Source of the DNA: Candidatus Rifleibacteriota bacterium
GTDB lineage: Bacteria; Riflebacteria; Ozemobacteria; Ozemobacterales; Ozemobacteraceae
Length of the DNA: 15,117 nt
Direction of reading: 5' to 3'
NCBI GenBank assembly: GCA_029560455.1
Contig: JAKQKW010000188.1
Span: 1-15,117 of the forward strand
The stretch's first letter is position 1; each line of letters begins with the position of its first letter. The notes below the pieces were generated by a model. It was not told the DNA's origin and did no database searches. It worked only from the letters and a program-made list of their open reading frames with translations. The position numbers and the translations under genes are program-made. Of this stretch, positions 6,685-15,109 are shown in pieces.

Positions 6685-6808
6685 GAGTAAAAAGACTCGG
6701 GGTTTACGGTAGTTTTGTCGGCACAGACTATTCCCGGCAGCTAATGCAGGCTAGGTACGTAAAATTGTGCTCAGTATAATACCGGCTCAATTCAGTCAGA
6801 GAATAATT

Positions 6809-7372
6809 CTACTCGTCGCCGGCTTCTTCGGCGTCGAGGTCGTCAAGACCGGCATCTGAGCGCAGTTTTTCGATGAAATTCTGCGGCAGCGGTCGGCCGA
6901 ATTCAGAGGCGATGCGCTCGGCGGTCGCCTGTTCACCGGCAGGAATATCGACAATGATCGTGCGGCGGCGGCTTCCGCCTCTTCTGCCCAGCACCTGATA
7001 CAAAAAAACGAATTTGCCGGCGTCGAGCGGGTGAAAGCCTGCTCCTTCAAGAGTTGAAAGCGAGGCATCATTGACAAACACTTCGTCTTCGTAAACCAGA
7101 CCCTTGCAATAGATCTGCAGACGTTCGTTGTCGGGCTGCAGGCGCCAGTCGGCAATCAATTCCTCTTCAACGAAGCTTTCTTCGGCGATGCGTTCGCTCT
7201 GCCTCAGCATGAAAAACGAAATAAAACCGGTCAAAGCCAGAACAAGGCCGATAAAAGCAGAAGCCATCGCCCAGTCGGCGTCTGTTCCGGTTAAGAGTGG
7301 AATAAGGCCGGCAATGCCGATAAAACCAAGAATCAGACCAACCGTTGAGCCATGAGAATGTTTTCCAGCCAT
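6809..7372 (-). CDS. Hypothetical two-helix membrane protein with soluble C-terminal domain
   Basis: 187 residues; I do not recognise a family. Two hydrophobic segments at about residues 11-28 and 34-55 form a helical hairpin, with only a few residues between them (TGTDAD). After FFMLRQSER a charged soluble part of about 125 residues follows, probably cytoplasmic by the positive-inside pattern (basic GRRGGSRRR at about 128-136). The tail is strongly acidic (DDLDAEEAGDE). The start is supported by AGGGG (7384-7380 on this strand) 7 bases ahead of the ATG and by an upstream promoter candidate. It faces the same way as the fermentation operon but is separated from it by 233 bases holding that operon's own promoter, so a functional link is not implied. 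Confidence 0.75.
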   Translation of the reverse strand: MAGKHSHGSTVGLILGFIGIAGLIPLLTGTDADWAMASAFIGLVLALTGFISFFMLRQSERIAEESFVEEELIADWRLQPDNERLQIYCKGLVYEDEVFVNDASLSTLEGAGFHPLDAGKFVFLYQVLGRRGGSRRRTIIVDIPAGEQATAERIASEFGRPLPQNFIEKLRSDAGLDDLDAEEAGDE

Positions 7373-7399
7373 GTTTTTACCCCTGTTTCCTCAAAAAAA

Positions 7400-7427
7400 A
7401 TCATGCATCTCTGTTCAAAAAAGTCAA
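7400..7427 (-). promoter_or_regulatory. Candidate promoter for the membrane-protein gene
   Basis: On the minus strand TTGACT (7427-7422) is followed after 16 bases by CATGAT (7405-7400, 4/6 to the -10 consensus). Transcription would begin near 7393, about 20 bases before the ATG, just enough for the AGGGG ribosome-binding site. The -10 is weak, so confidence is moderate. Confidence 0.45.
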
Positions 7428-7504
7428 AAGCCGCTGTCTGCAATATAACCAGACTGGCGCCATGTTCGCAACAGAAAACGGATCTGCTGCAGCACGGACC
7501 ATTT

Positions 7505-7533
7505 TTGCACCTTCATATTCAAGATAGTATAAT
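7505..7533 (+). promoter_or_regulatory. Promoter for the mph-like gene
   Basis: TTGCAC (7505-7510, 4/6 to consensus) is separated by 17 bases from a perfect TATAAT (7528-7533). Transcription would start near 7540, upstream of both possible starts of the kinase gene. No promoter of comparable quality appears before the next two plus-strand genes, so this one may drive all three. Confidence 0.75.
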
Positions 7534-7588
7534 CGGTAAAACTCCCTGAAATTCGACTATGTCTGAACAAAACGCAACAGGATTTACA

Positions 7589-8476
7589 ATGAAGAATGAT
7601 GAAATACTGAGTTTGGCATTAGAGCACGGTCTTCGCTTAAAAGACGATGTAATGAGCTTGAATGAGATGGGAATCGACTTCAGGGTTGCCTTTGCCTGTG
7701 ATCTGCATGACCAGAAATGGGTGTTAAGAATTCCCCGCCGTGAAGATCTTGCAGACCAGATTCGGCATGAAAGCAAAATACTGAATCTGGTAAAAAGGCA
7801 CCTATCTGTCGAAGTTCCAGACTGGAAAATCGCAAGCCCGAGACTGGTAGCCTACACGCTACTGAAAAACCAGCCCGTGATAACCTTCGATGCAAAAAGT
7901 TTTGAGGTTTCCTGGCATATTGACCAGAACGAAAATCAGATAGTTTCTTCTTTGGCAAAAATACTCTCGCAACTTCATAAAATTCCAGTTTCAGAAGCAG
8001 TTGCGGCTGGCGCAAAATTACTTTCAGCCCAGCAGGCCCGCCAGGAAATTCTGGATAATATTACCGAAGTGAAAAGAGAAATCGGCATTCGGCCGGAGCT
8101 GGAAAACAGGTGGCGAAAATGGGTAGAGACAGATATTTATTGGCCAGATTTCTCTGTTTTTGTACACGGCGACCTGTATGCCGGGCATATTCTTTCTGAC
8201 CAACATGGAAAAATCAGCGGCTTGATAGACTGGTCTGAAGCCCATATAAGCGATCCGGCCATTGATTTTTCAGGGCATCTCGCGGTCTTCGGTGAAAAAA
8301 GCCTCACAGAGCTCATATCAGAATATGAAAAGTGCGGCGCCAGAATCTGGACAAAAATGTTTGATCATGCCTGCGAGCGCCATGCAGCCTCGCCCTTGAA
8401 ATATGGTGTTTTTGCCCTGAAAACAGGACTTGCAGAGCACCTTGATGCAGCCAGAGCTCAGCTAACCGGGCAATAA
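7589..8476 (+). CDS. Macrolide 2'-phosphotransferase-like kinase
   Basis: A 295-residue aminoglycoside/macrolide-phosphotransferase-fold kinase. An in-frame ATG at 7559 adds ten residues but has no ribosome-binding site; the ATG at 7589 has CAGGA six bases upstream and is preferred. WVLRIPRREDLADQIRHES (residues 44-62) holds the ATP-contacting strand and helix, and VEVPDWKI and LVAYTLL follow. VHGDLYAGHIL (192-202) is the catalytic loop with Asp D195, and GLIDWSEA (211-218) supplies the metal-binding D214. These blocks, including His for the usual loop Asn, are those of Mph enzymes, which phosphorylate macrolides at the 2'-OH. Many chromosomal members have unknown or other substrates, so resistance is not shown. 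It leads a plus-strand run of three genes in more A+T-rich DNA. Confidence 0.82.
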   Translation: MKNDEILSLALEHGLRLKDDVMSLNEMGIDFRVAFACDLHDQKWVLRIPRREDLADQIRHESKILNLVKRHLSVEVPDWKIASPRLVAYTLLKNQPVITFDAKSFEVSWHIDQNENQIVSSLAKILSQLHKIPVSEAVAAGAKLLSAQQARQEILDNITEVKREIGIRPELENRWRKWVETDIYWPDFSVFVHGDLYAGHILSDQHGKISGLIDWSEAHISDPAIDFSGHLAVFGEKSLTELISEYEKCGARIWTKMFDHACERHAASPLKYGVFALKTGLAEHLDAARAQLTGQ

Positions 8477-8545
8477 GGCTAATCCGGGCGGTGGCGAATA
8501 AAACCGTTTCTGCAAAAGAGATCAAGTAAGGAAAGGAAAATACTT

Positions 8546-9034
8546 ATGCAGCAGTATCACCCACGCAGAAAGAGAAATGAAATAATCGATGCCAACGAAA
8601 AAGCGGCACTGCTGAAATTTTGCAATCATGCGACAATTGCGCTATGCGACGGCGAAATCCCTTATATTGTGACCATGAGTTACGGTTTTGATACGAACAA
8701 TAACTGCCTTTATTTTCACTGCGCCAACCATGGCGACAAACTCGATTTTATCAGAAAAAACCCGAAGGCCTGTGCGACAGTGATCAAAGACAACGGCTAC
8801 CTGCACGGTGACTGCGACCACGACTACGAATCGCTGATCATCAGGGGTGAAATGCACATCGTCAGCGATCTGCAAGAAAAAAAACACGGCCTGCAGGTTT
8901 TACTGAACCACCTCGAAAAAGACCCCGCCCCGATCATGGCCCGCAACATTAAAAACGACAGCTCATACAACGCCGTGACCATTCTCAAACTGACAATGCA
9001 CTCAATAATTGGCAAAAAGCACCTGAAAGCATGA
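8546..9034 (+). CDS. NimA-like pyridoxamine 5'-phosphate oxidase-family flavoprotein
   Basis: 162 residues with the FMN-binding split-barrel fold. The N-terminal YHPRRKRNEIIDANE block, PYIVTMSYGF (39-48) and LYFHCANHGDKLDFI (55-69) are typical of the Nim-related branch of the PNPOx superfamily, whose best-known members are tied to 5-nitroimidazole resistance. Most environmental members are uncharacterised FMN-, haem- or F420-type binding proteins; the substrate here is unknown. It starts 69 bases after the kinase gene with AAGGAAAGG (8528-8536) ahead of the ATG. No separate promoter is obvious, so it may be cotranscribed with the kinase. The protein has several Cys and His residues (for example HGDCDHDY at about 87-94), but I assign no metal site. 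Confidence 0.85.
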   Translation: MQQYHPRRKRNEIIDANEKAALLKFCNHATIALCDGEIPYIVTMSYGFDTNNNCLYFHCANHGDKLDFIRKNPKACATVIKDNGYLHGDCDHDYESLIIRGEMHIVSDLQEKKHGLQVLLNHLEKDPAPIMARNIKNDSSYNAVTILKLTMHSIIGKKHLKA

Positions 9035-9085
9035 TATCCTCGGGGAATAATTGACGAAAAATACCAACACGAAAAGGGTATTACA

Positions 9086-12000
9086 ATGAAAGAATCAGAA
9101 AGATCTTTTGTGGAAAATGAAGTATCGGGCGTAGCGACATGTAATGAAACCAAACCTGCCCTCAGCATCTCAGCAGAAATCAGTTCTGCCTATAACCTCG
9201 CGATGCAGCAGAATTTTGTGCCTCTTATCGGCGCAATACGGCTTACCAATTCAGGAAATTATCCTTCCGACAAAATCAAGCTCAGTATAACTGCAGACCC
9301 CGCATTTTTTGAGCCAGTCGAAATCGATGTTCCCGAAATCCCAGCCGCCGGTTCGTTCGAACTGAAAGAACCGAAACTTAAAATTTCCGCCGATTTTCTT
9401 TTACAGCTTAAAGAGCGAATTAAAACCAAAGTTTCTATCAAAATCGACACCAAAAAGGATTCACCGGCATTTGAAAGCAACGTCAACCTTCTTGCCTTCA
9501 ACGAATGCGATGGTTACATGTATCTGCCAGAGCTTATTTCTGCGTTCGTTCAGCCAAATTCGCCCACCATCGAGAAAATTCTTGCCGGCGCCGCCTCAAT
9601 CCTGGCCAGCTCGGGCAAGCCTTCAGCAATCAGCGGTTATCAGTCCAAAGACCCCGGCGTTGTCGGCAATATTGCCGCTGCAATTTTTGCGGCAATTTCT
9701 TCCTGTCAGATCAACTATTGTATGCCACCAGCCAGCTTTGAGTCTGATGGTCAGAAAATCAGGTTTCCTGAAGTCATTATCGAAAATAGACTCGGAACCT
9801 GTCTGGATCTTACGCTGCTTTTTTGTGCCTGTCTTGAACAGGCCGGCCTGAACAGCCTGGTCATTTTTACCCGAGGTCACGCTTTTGCCGGCGTATGGCT
9901 GAAAGATGAGAGCTTTCCGTTATGCTTCGTCGACAATGCCACTTCTGTGAAAAAAAGGGTAGAGCTTAAGGAAATCATGGTTTTTGAAACCACCACTGTT
10001 ACCGGGCCTGACAGCGATTTTTCCAGAGCGGCCAGAATCGGCGAGCAAAAGCTTCGTGAAGAAGATTTTATTGGCTGCATCGATATCATGCGCTGCCGTT
10101 CGACTCATATTCTTCCTCTGCCAGTCTCTTTCGATGGCACGAAATTTAGAATAGAGACACAGCAGCCGACTACAACTGCCTCAAATCGCGTTTTCACGCC
10201 AATCGATCTGCAAACCCCAGAATTCGTTCAGGCAGGCAAAAATGATAAACCTGCCGAAAACCGCATCGATCAATGGAAACGCAAACTCCTTGACCTTTCG
10301 CTTCGCAATAAGCTCCTTAACTATCGGGTTACTGCCAAAACCATTCAGATCGTCTGTGGCTCGCTGGCAAGACTTGAAGACTGCCTGGCTGACGGCAAAG
10401 AATTCCGGGTCAGGGCTCTGCCGCCAGACCTTGAAGCTGGGCGCAGTGCCCAGACACATCTCGAAAATACCGGAAGTGATATCAAACAGGAATTCATTCA
10501 ACGCGAATTTCTGCAGCATCGCCTGTATTCATCGCTTACCGAAACCGCCCTTGAAAAGAATCTGCTCGAAGTCTTTCGCGATTCGCGCAACAGCCTTGAA
10601 GAAGGCGGAACCAACACCCTTTACCTGGCACTCGGGTTTCTTTATTGGCAGGAAGCAAAATCGGCCGACACTCTCAGAGCTGCTCCAATAATACTTCTAC
10701 CCCTGGAAATCAGGCGAAACTCGGTTAAAGAAGGCTTCACGATCTGTAAACGCGACGAAGAAGCTCAAATTAACGTCACTCTGCTCGAACTTCTCAAACA
10801 GGACTTCAATCTCGACATACAGGGCCTTGACCCGCTGCCAACAGACGATCATGGAATAGACCTCGACAAAACCCTCAATACCATTCGTCAGCATATTCTG
10901 AATCTTGAAAACTGGCAGGTTCGTGAAGAGGCAGTAATCGGCAATTTTCAGTTCCGCAAATTCCTGATGTATAAAGATCTTGAACTGCGTTCGGCAAAGC
11001 TTCTTGAAAACCCTGTTGTCAACCATCTGGTTAACGGCAGCGACAAAAGTTTTCCTGATCAGGGTGCCTTTCCCGAAGCCAGACGTCTCGACCAGGATTA
11101 TCCTGCCGACCGCACATTCTGCCCGTTAAGTGCCGACAGTTCACAACTGGTCGCAGTTCACGCCGCAGCGGCCGGGCGCAGCTTTGTTCTGCATGGCCCG
11201 CCCGGAACCGGAAAATCACAAACTATCACCAACATTATCGCCCACTCTATTGCAGTCGGCAAATCGGTGCTGTTCGTCTCTGAGAAGGCAGCCGCTCTAA
11301 ATGTTGTTTACAATCGCCTTGATAAAATCGGTCTTGGCCCTTACTGTCTTGAACTTCACTCGAACAAAAGCCGCAAAGCCGAAGTGCTGAACCAGCTTAA
11401 AAAAGCTCTTGATCAGCAGGTTAAACGTGACAGCGGTAACTGGCAAAGCACAGCACACAGTATCCAGGCTCTTCGCTCCGAACTTAACAACTACGCTGAA
11501 ACAATTCATTTTAAGCACCAGAACAACTACTCATTCTACAAGGCCCTTTCATTGCTGACCGGCATGGAATCGACTCCGGAGGCATCCATCAAATGGGATT
11601 CGTTCGCAGCTGCCGATGCCTCGCAGCTTGAGCAGATAAAGGATCTGCTGTGCAGAATCGAACTTCTTGGGCATGACTACGGCAACCTTCATGACAGCCC
11701 GTGGAAAAATGTCATGGCCGAAGACTGGACACCTGAATTTAATCGAGCGATTGCCGAAATGCTTCGCCAGGCAATTGACAGCGGAAGCGTTCTGCAGGCC
11801 CGCGATCGTGAAATTGTCGGTTTTTTCGGTTCTGAAGGCTTCGCCGGCTCTATCGAGGCATTAAAACTCGCAGCCGAAATTCTGAAGGCTGTAATTGATT
11901 TTCCACCAGGAGCGGCTATATTACTGAGTTCCGACAATCATTCAGCTGATTTTCGCTTTTTGAACCGGCTTATCGAGTCGGGCAACGCTCGCGACAGACT

Positions 12001-15000
12001 TCTTACAGACCTGCTGGCGAAATTTGACGAAAAAATTCTTCAGCTCAATGTTTCTGAAATCAGCTCAAACTGGGAAAAAGCATGCGGAAGCTTCTGGCCT
12101 TTATCATGGTTTCGCAAGCGTTCGATTCTCAGCAATCTGCAAGGATTGGCCCGAGATAAAAACATCCCTTCTGACGAAGAAGTCGTTGCAGTAACCTCAA
12201 AAATCGCAGAATTTCAAAATCTGCAGAAACAGATTGCCTCTGCAGACGAACAGGCATTCAGACTCCTTGATTCTCTGTGGCATGATGGCAAACCAGACTG
12301 GCAAGCCGTCGAAACCCTTGTTTCGAACTGCGAAAAGCTTGTTGCTACAATTGAACGACTTTGCAATCTGACATCAGAGTCTATAACACCGGTTCGACAG
12401 GCCCTGATCGACCTTTATAAAAAATTGCGCTCACTACCCCAAAATTCTGAACTGTTCAGAAGTATTTCAGAAATTGCACAGCTTCTTAATGTCTTCGTTC
12501 AACTTTGCGGGCAGCTGAACCGCGAACTCAGAACTTCGATGCTTGAGACTTCACCATCTGCAGCAAAGTTTTCAGCAATTTCGTCGCTAATCGACAAGGC
12601 AAAGCTTCTCCAGACGTCTTTTGCCTGTTTTAGACAGCACTGTCAGATGAACAAGGCGATCGGAGAAGCAGAAAAATCCGGACTGGCTGAACTGATGGCA
12701 GATTTCAGAGCCGGCAAAGTCGATTGTAAAAATCTCTGGGTAGCTTTCAAAAAAGCTTATCTAAGACGGTGGGTCGAAGAGCAGGCTTCAAGAAATGAAA
12801 TACTTCGCAGCTTTTCCGGGGTTCTGCATAACGATAAAATCGCGAAATTCAGAAAACTGGATGAGGATTTTCTCAAAATGAGCGCTGGCGCAGTTGTTGA
12901 GAAGCTGGCCGAACGGGCGCCCGCAGATAGTGCCAAAGTTGCCGGAACTTCTGAACTTGGGATCCTAAGCCGCGAAATTCAGAAAAAATCAAGACACAAA
13001 CCACTACGCGTTCTATTCACAGAAATTTCCAGATTACTGCCGCGAATCAAGCCCTGCTTCCTGATGAGCCCGATTTCGGTGGCGCAGTATCTTGCCCCGG
13101 ACCATCCACCTTTCGATCTGGTGATCTTCGACGAAGCCTCACAGGTGCCTGTCTGGGACGCAATTGGTGCGATAGCCAGAGGCAAAGATCTCATCGTCGT
13201 CGGAGACCCGAAACAGTTGCCTCCGACGAGCTTTTTCGGTCGTTCAGAATCACAGGAATGGGAAGAATCCGAATTGACCGAAGACATGGAAAGCATTCTC
13301 GACGACTGCCTGGCCTCCGGTATGCCGAGCCTCTATCTGAAGTGGCATTATCGAAGTCTTCACGAAAGCCTGATCACTTTCAGCAATGCAAACTATTATG
13401 ATAACGGCCTGTACACTTTTCCTGCAGCCAGATTTTCCGGGCTTGGCGTCAGGTTCCATCATCTGAAGAATGCGGTCTACGATAAGGGAAGGTCGCGCAC
13501 CAATATTCTCGAAGCAAAAGCGGTTGTCGCAGAGATACTGAGGCGGCTCAGCAATCCAGAGCTGGCGAAATATTCACTCGGCGTTGTAACTTTCAGTGTT
13601 GCTCAACAGACCCTGATCGAAGACCTTCTCGACGAAACCCGTCGCCAGAAACCAGAGCTCGATGAATTTTTCAACGACAAATGCAGTGAGCCTGTGTTCG
13701 TAAAGAATCTTGAAAGTGTTCAGGGTGATGAACGCGACGTGATCATCTTCTCGATCTGTTATGGCCCTGATTCTGAAGGAAGAGTGTCAATGAACTTCGG
13801 GCCACTCAACAAAGTCGGCGGCGAGCGCCGTCTGAATGTTGCGATAACCAGGGCGCGACGCGAACTTATTGTTATCAGTTCCATCAAAGGCGATATGATC
13901 AGCCTTTCCAAGACACGGGCAGTTGGCGTAAAAGATCTGAAATTATTTTTAGACTACGCTGAGCGCGGCGTTAAATCTCTGGCAGAGGCTATTACAAGAA
14001 AATCAGGCGATGATTTCGAATCTCCATTTGAAGAAGCTGTAGCCAGGGTCTTACGTGAAATCGGCTATGAAATACACACACAGGTCGGCTGTTCAGGTTA
14101 CCGCATCGATCTGGCAATCGTTCACCCGGAAAAGCCAGGTCGATATCTGCTGGGCGTGGAATGCGACGGGGCCGCTTATCACAGCGCCTTCTGCGCAAGA
14201 GAACGTGACAGGCTCAGACAGTCGGTTCTCGAAAGCCTTGGCTGGAAGTTGCATAGAATCTGGTCGACAGAATGGTGGCACAATCGCGACATCGAGATCA
14301 ATAGGCTTAAACAGAGAATTGCACAGTGTCTGAACGAAGTTGACGACTCTGAAAATGGTTCAATTACCACAAACATTGATGTAATCGACGAACCATCTGA
14401 TATAGAAGAGATAGCTTATGAGTCTCTTGATTCAGATATTGACGACACGGTCGCTCATTTTGCTGAATGGCGCAGCAACATGCCGGCGATGCCGCCTGAA
14501 GCTTTCGACCAAATGAGTTACGAGCATATCATTGTCAGAATGATAGAAGAGATAACTGCAATCGAAAGCCCGGTAAGCCTGGCGCAGGTCGCGAGAAAAA
14601 TCTGCACCCAGTTCAACATCAGTCGCGCAACCCAGCGTATTCTGGCAAGAGTTCAGAATCTGGCGAAAAAAGCGAATGTTCACATCGATGAGAGACATCA
14701 TCAGATATTTTTCTGGTGCAACGCCGATCAGATAAAAGACTTTTCGATTTTCAGAAAACACACGGCTGAATTGAAACGACGGCCCGAAGATATCTGCCCT
14801 GATGAAATGGCAAATGCCGCACATGCCGTCTTGAAAACCAACATCAGCATGAGCGAAGAAGAACTTCTCAGGCACACTGCCCAATACTTCGGCTTTGCCA
14901 GAGTTGGTCAGAACGTCGCAGCCGCCATTCAGCAAGGGCTCACCCATCTATGCACCAGCGGCCGAGCTGAATCAAGCAATGGCAAAGTTTCATTAATCTG

Positions 15001-15001
15001 A
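9086..15001 (+). CDS. DUF4011 superfamily 1 helicase with transglutaminase-like and Vsr-like nuclease domains (putative phage-defence protein)
   Basis: 1971 residues. Domains in order: an immunoglobulin-like N-terminal region (about 20-140); a transglutaminase-like cysteine-protease fold with intact triad C239, H265 and D283; DUF4011 beginning near 395 (QWKRKLLDLSLRNKLLNY); an SF1 helicase with Walker A GPPGTGKS (704-711, K710), DEAS (D1349-E1350), GDPKQLPP (1373-1380), QGDERD (1546-1551) and NVAITRAR (1584-1591); an MTES_1575/Vsr-type PD-(D/E)XK nuclease (SPFEE at 1646, D1675, E1692 in ECDG); an acidic linker (about 1768-1795); and DUF3320 from about 1813. About 640 mostly helical residues lie between the Walker A and DEAS motifs. 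This order is shared by large proteins found in defence islands and, from memory, by the hhe antiphage type. AAAAGGG sits 7 bases before the ATG. There is no frameshift. Exact function is not proven. Confidence 0.93.
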   Translation: MKESERSFVENEVSGVATCNETKPALSISAEISSAYNLAMQQNFVPLIGAIRLTNSGNYPSDKIKLSITADPAFFEPVEIDVPEIPAAGSFELKEPKLKISADFLLQLKERIKTKVSIKIDTKKDSPAFESNVNLLAFNECDGYMYLPELISAFVQPNSPTIEKILAGAASILASSGKPSAISGYQSKDPGVVGNIAAAIFAAISSCQINYCMPPASFESDGQKIRFPEVIIENRLGTCLDLTLLFCACLEQAGLNSLVIFTRGHAFAGVWLKDESFPLCFVDNATSVKKRVELKEIMVFETTTVTGPDSDFSRAARIGEQKLREEDFIGCIDIMRCRSTHILPLPVSFDGTKFRIETQQPTTTASNRVFTPIDLQTPEFVQAGKNDKPAENRIDQWKRKLLDLSLRNKLLNYRVTAKTIQIVCGSLARLEDCLADGKEFRVRALPPDLEAGRSAQTHLENTGSDIKQEFIQREFLQHRLYSSLTETALEKNLLEVFRDSRNSLEEGGTNTLYLALGFLYWQEAKSADTLRAAPIILLPLEIRRNSVKEGFTICKRDEEAQINVTLLELLKQDFNLDIQGLDPLPTDDHGIDLDKTLNTIRQHILNLENWQVREEAVIGNFQFRKFLMYKDLELRSAKLLENPVVNHLVNGSDKSFPDQGAFPEARRLDQDYPADRTFCPLSADSSQLVAVHAAAAGRSFVLHGPPGTGKSQTITNIIAHSIAVGKSVLFVSEKAAALNVVYNRLDKIGLGPYCLELHSNKSRKAEVLNQLKKALDQQVKRDSGNWQSTAHSIQALRSELNNYAETIHFKHQNNYSFYKALSLLTGMESTPEASIKWDSFAAADASQLEQIKDLLCRIELLGHDYGNLHDSPWKNVMAEDWTPEFNRAIAEMLRQAIDSGSVLQARDREIVGFFGSEGFAGSIEALKLAAEILKAVIDFPPGAAILLSSDNHSADFRFLNRLIESGNARDRLLTDLLAKFDEKILQLNVSEISSNWEKACGSFWPLSWFRKRSILSNLQGLARDKNIPSDEEVVAVTSKIAEFQNLQKQIASADEQAFRLLDSLWHDGKPDWQAVETLVSNCEKLVATIERLCNLTSESITPVRQALIDLYKKLRSLPQNSELFRSISEIAQLLNVFVQLCGQLNRELRTSMLETSPSAAKFSAISSLIDKAKLLQTSFACFRQHCQMNKAIGEAEKSGLAELMADFRAGKVDCKNLWVAFKKAYLRRWVEEQASRNEILRSFSGVLHNDKIAKFRKLDEDFLKMSAGAVVEKLAERAPADSAKVAGTSELGILSREIQKKSRHKPLRVLFTEISRLLPRIKPCFLMSPISVAQYLAPDHPPFDLVIFDEASQVPVWDAIGAIARGKDLIVVGDPKQLPPTSFFGRSESQEWEESELTEDMESILDDCLASGMPSLYLKWHYRSLHESLITFSNANYYDNGLYTFPAARFSGLGVRFHHLKNAVYDKGRSRTNILEAKAVVAEILRRLSNPELAKYSLGVVTFSVAQQTLIEDLLDETRRQKPELDEFFNDKCSEPVFVKNLESVQGDERDVIIFSICYGPDSEGRVSMNFGPLNKVGGERRLNVAITRARRELIVISSIKGDMISLSKTRAVGVKDLKLFLDYAERGVKSLAEAITRKSGDDFESPFEEAVARVLREIGYEIHTQVGCSGYRIDLAIVHPEKPGRYLLGVECDGAAYHSAFCARERDRLRQSVLESLGWKLHRIWSTEWWHNRDIEINRLKQRIAQCLNEVDDSENGSITTNIDVIDEPSDIEEIAYESLDSDIDDTVAHFAEWRSNMPAMPPEAFDQMSYEHIIVRMIEEITAIESPVSLAQVARKICTQFNISRATQRILARVQNLAKKANVHIDERHHQIFFWCNADQIKDFSIFRKHTAELKRRPEDICPDEMANAAHAVLKTNISMSEEELLRHTAQYFGFARVGQNVAAAIQQGLTHLCTSGRAESSNGKVSLI

Positions 15002-15029
15002 CAAAAGTTCCGACAGCAAACAAGACACT

Positions 15030-15058
15030 ATTTAATTAACACATCATGTTAATTAAAT
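15030..15058. promoter_or_regulatory. Perfect 12-bp palindrome, candidate operator of the next gene
   Basis: ATTTAATTAACA (15030-15041) and TGTTAATTAAAT (15047-15058) are a perfect inverted repeat around a 5-base centre. The last T is also the first base of a TTGACA box, so a bound dimer would block that promoter. The stem is nearly all A-T and no T-run follows, which argues against a terminator for the helicase gene. Confidence 0.62.
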
Positions 15059-15086
15059 TGACAAAATAGTCATGAAGATTTATTTT
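15058..15086 (+). promoter_or_regulatory. Promoter pointing to a gene at the right edge
   Basis: A perfect TTGACA (15058-15063), a 17-base spacer and TATTTT (15081-15086, 4/6). Transcription would start near 15093, with a CTGGA-type ribosome-binding site (15099-15103) before an ATG at 15110. Confidence 0.55.
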
Positions 15087-15109
15087 AATAACAGGAAGCT
15101 GGAAAAAAT

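Noticed and set aside
6775..6780. A perfect TATAAT on the plus strand between the operon and the membrane-protein gene
   Set aside because: No acceptable -35 box lies 16-18 bases upstream, and any transcript would run antisense into the membrane-protein gene.
7559..7588. The upstream ATG at 7559 as start of the kinase
   Set aside because: There is no Shine-Dalgarno sequence before it, while the ATG at 7589 has CAGGA at good spacing and gives a protein that begins like other members of the family.
9035..9085. A separate promoter just before the helicase gene
   Set aside because: TTGACG at 9051-9056 has no -10 box at 16-18 bases, and TTGGCA at 9009-9014 has only a poor TGATAT at the right distance, so neither is convincing.
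9086..10265. The N-terminal Ig-like plus transglutaminase-like part as a new fusion unique to this protein
   Set aside because: As far as I recall, long members of the DUF4011/DUF3320 helicase family commonly carry this N-terminal part, so the fusion itself is not new; only its function is open.
15030..15058. The palindrome as a terminator for the helicase gene
   Set aside because: The stem is almost entirely A-T and no T-run follows on the plus strand; its overlap with a TTGACA box fits an operator better.
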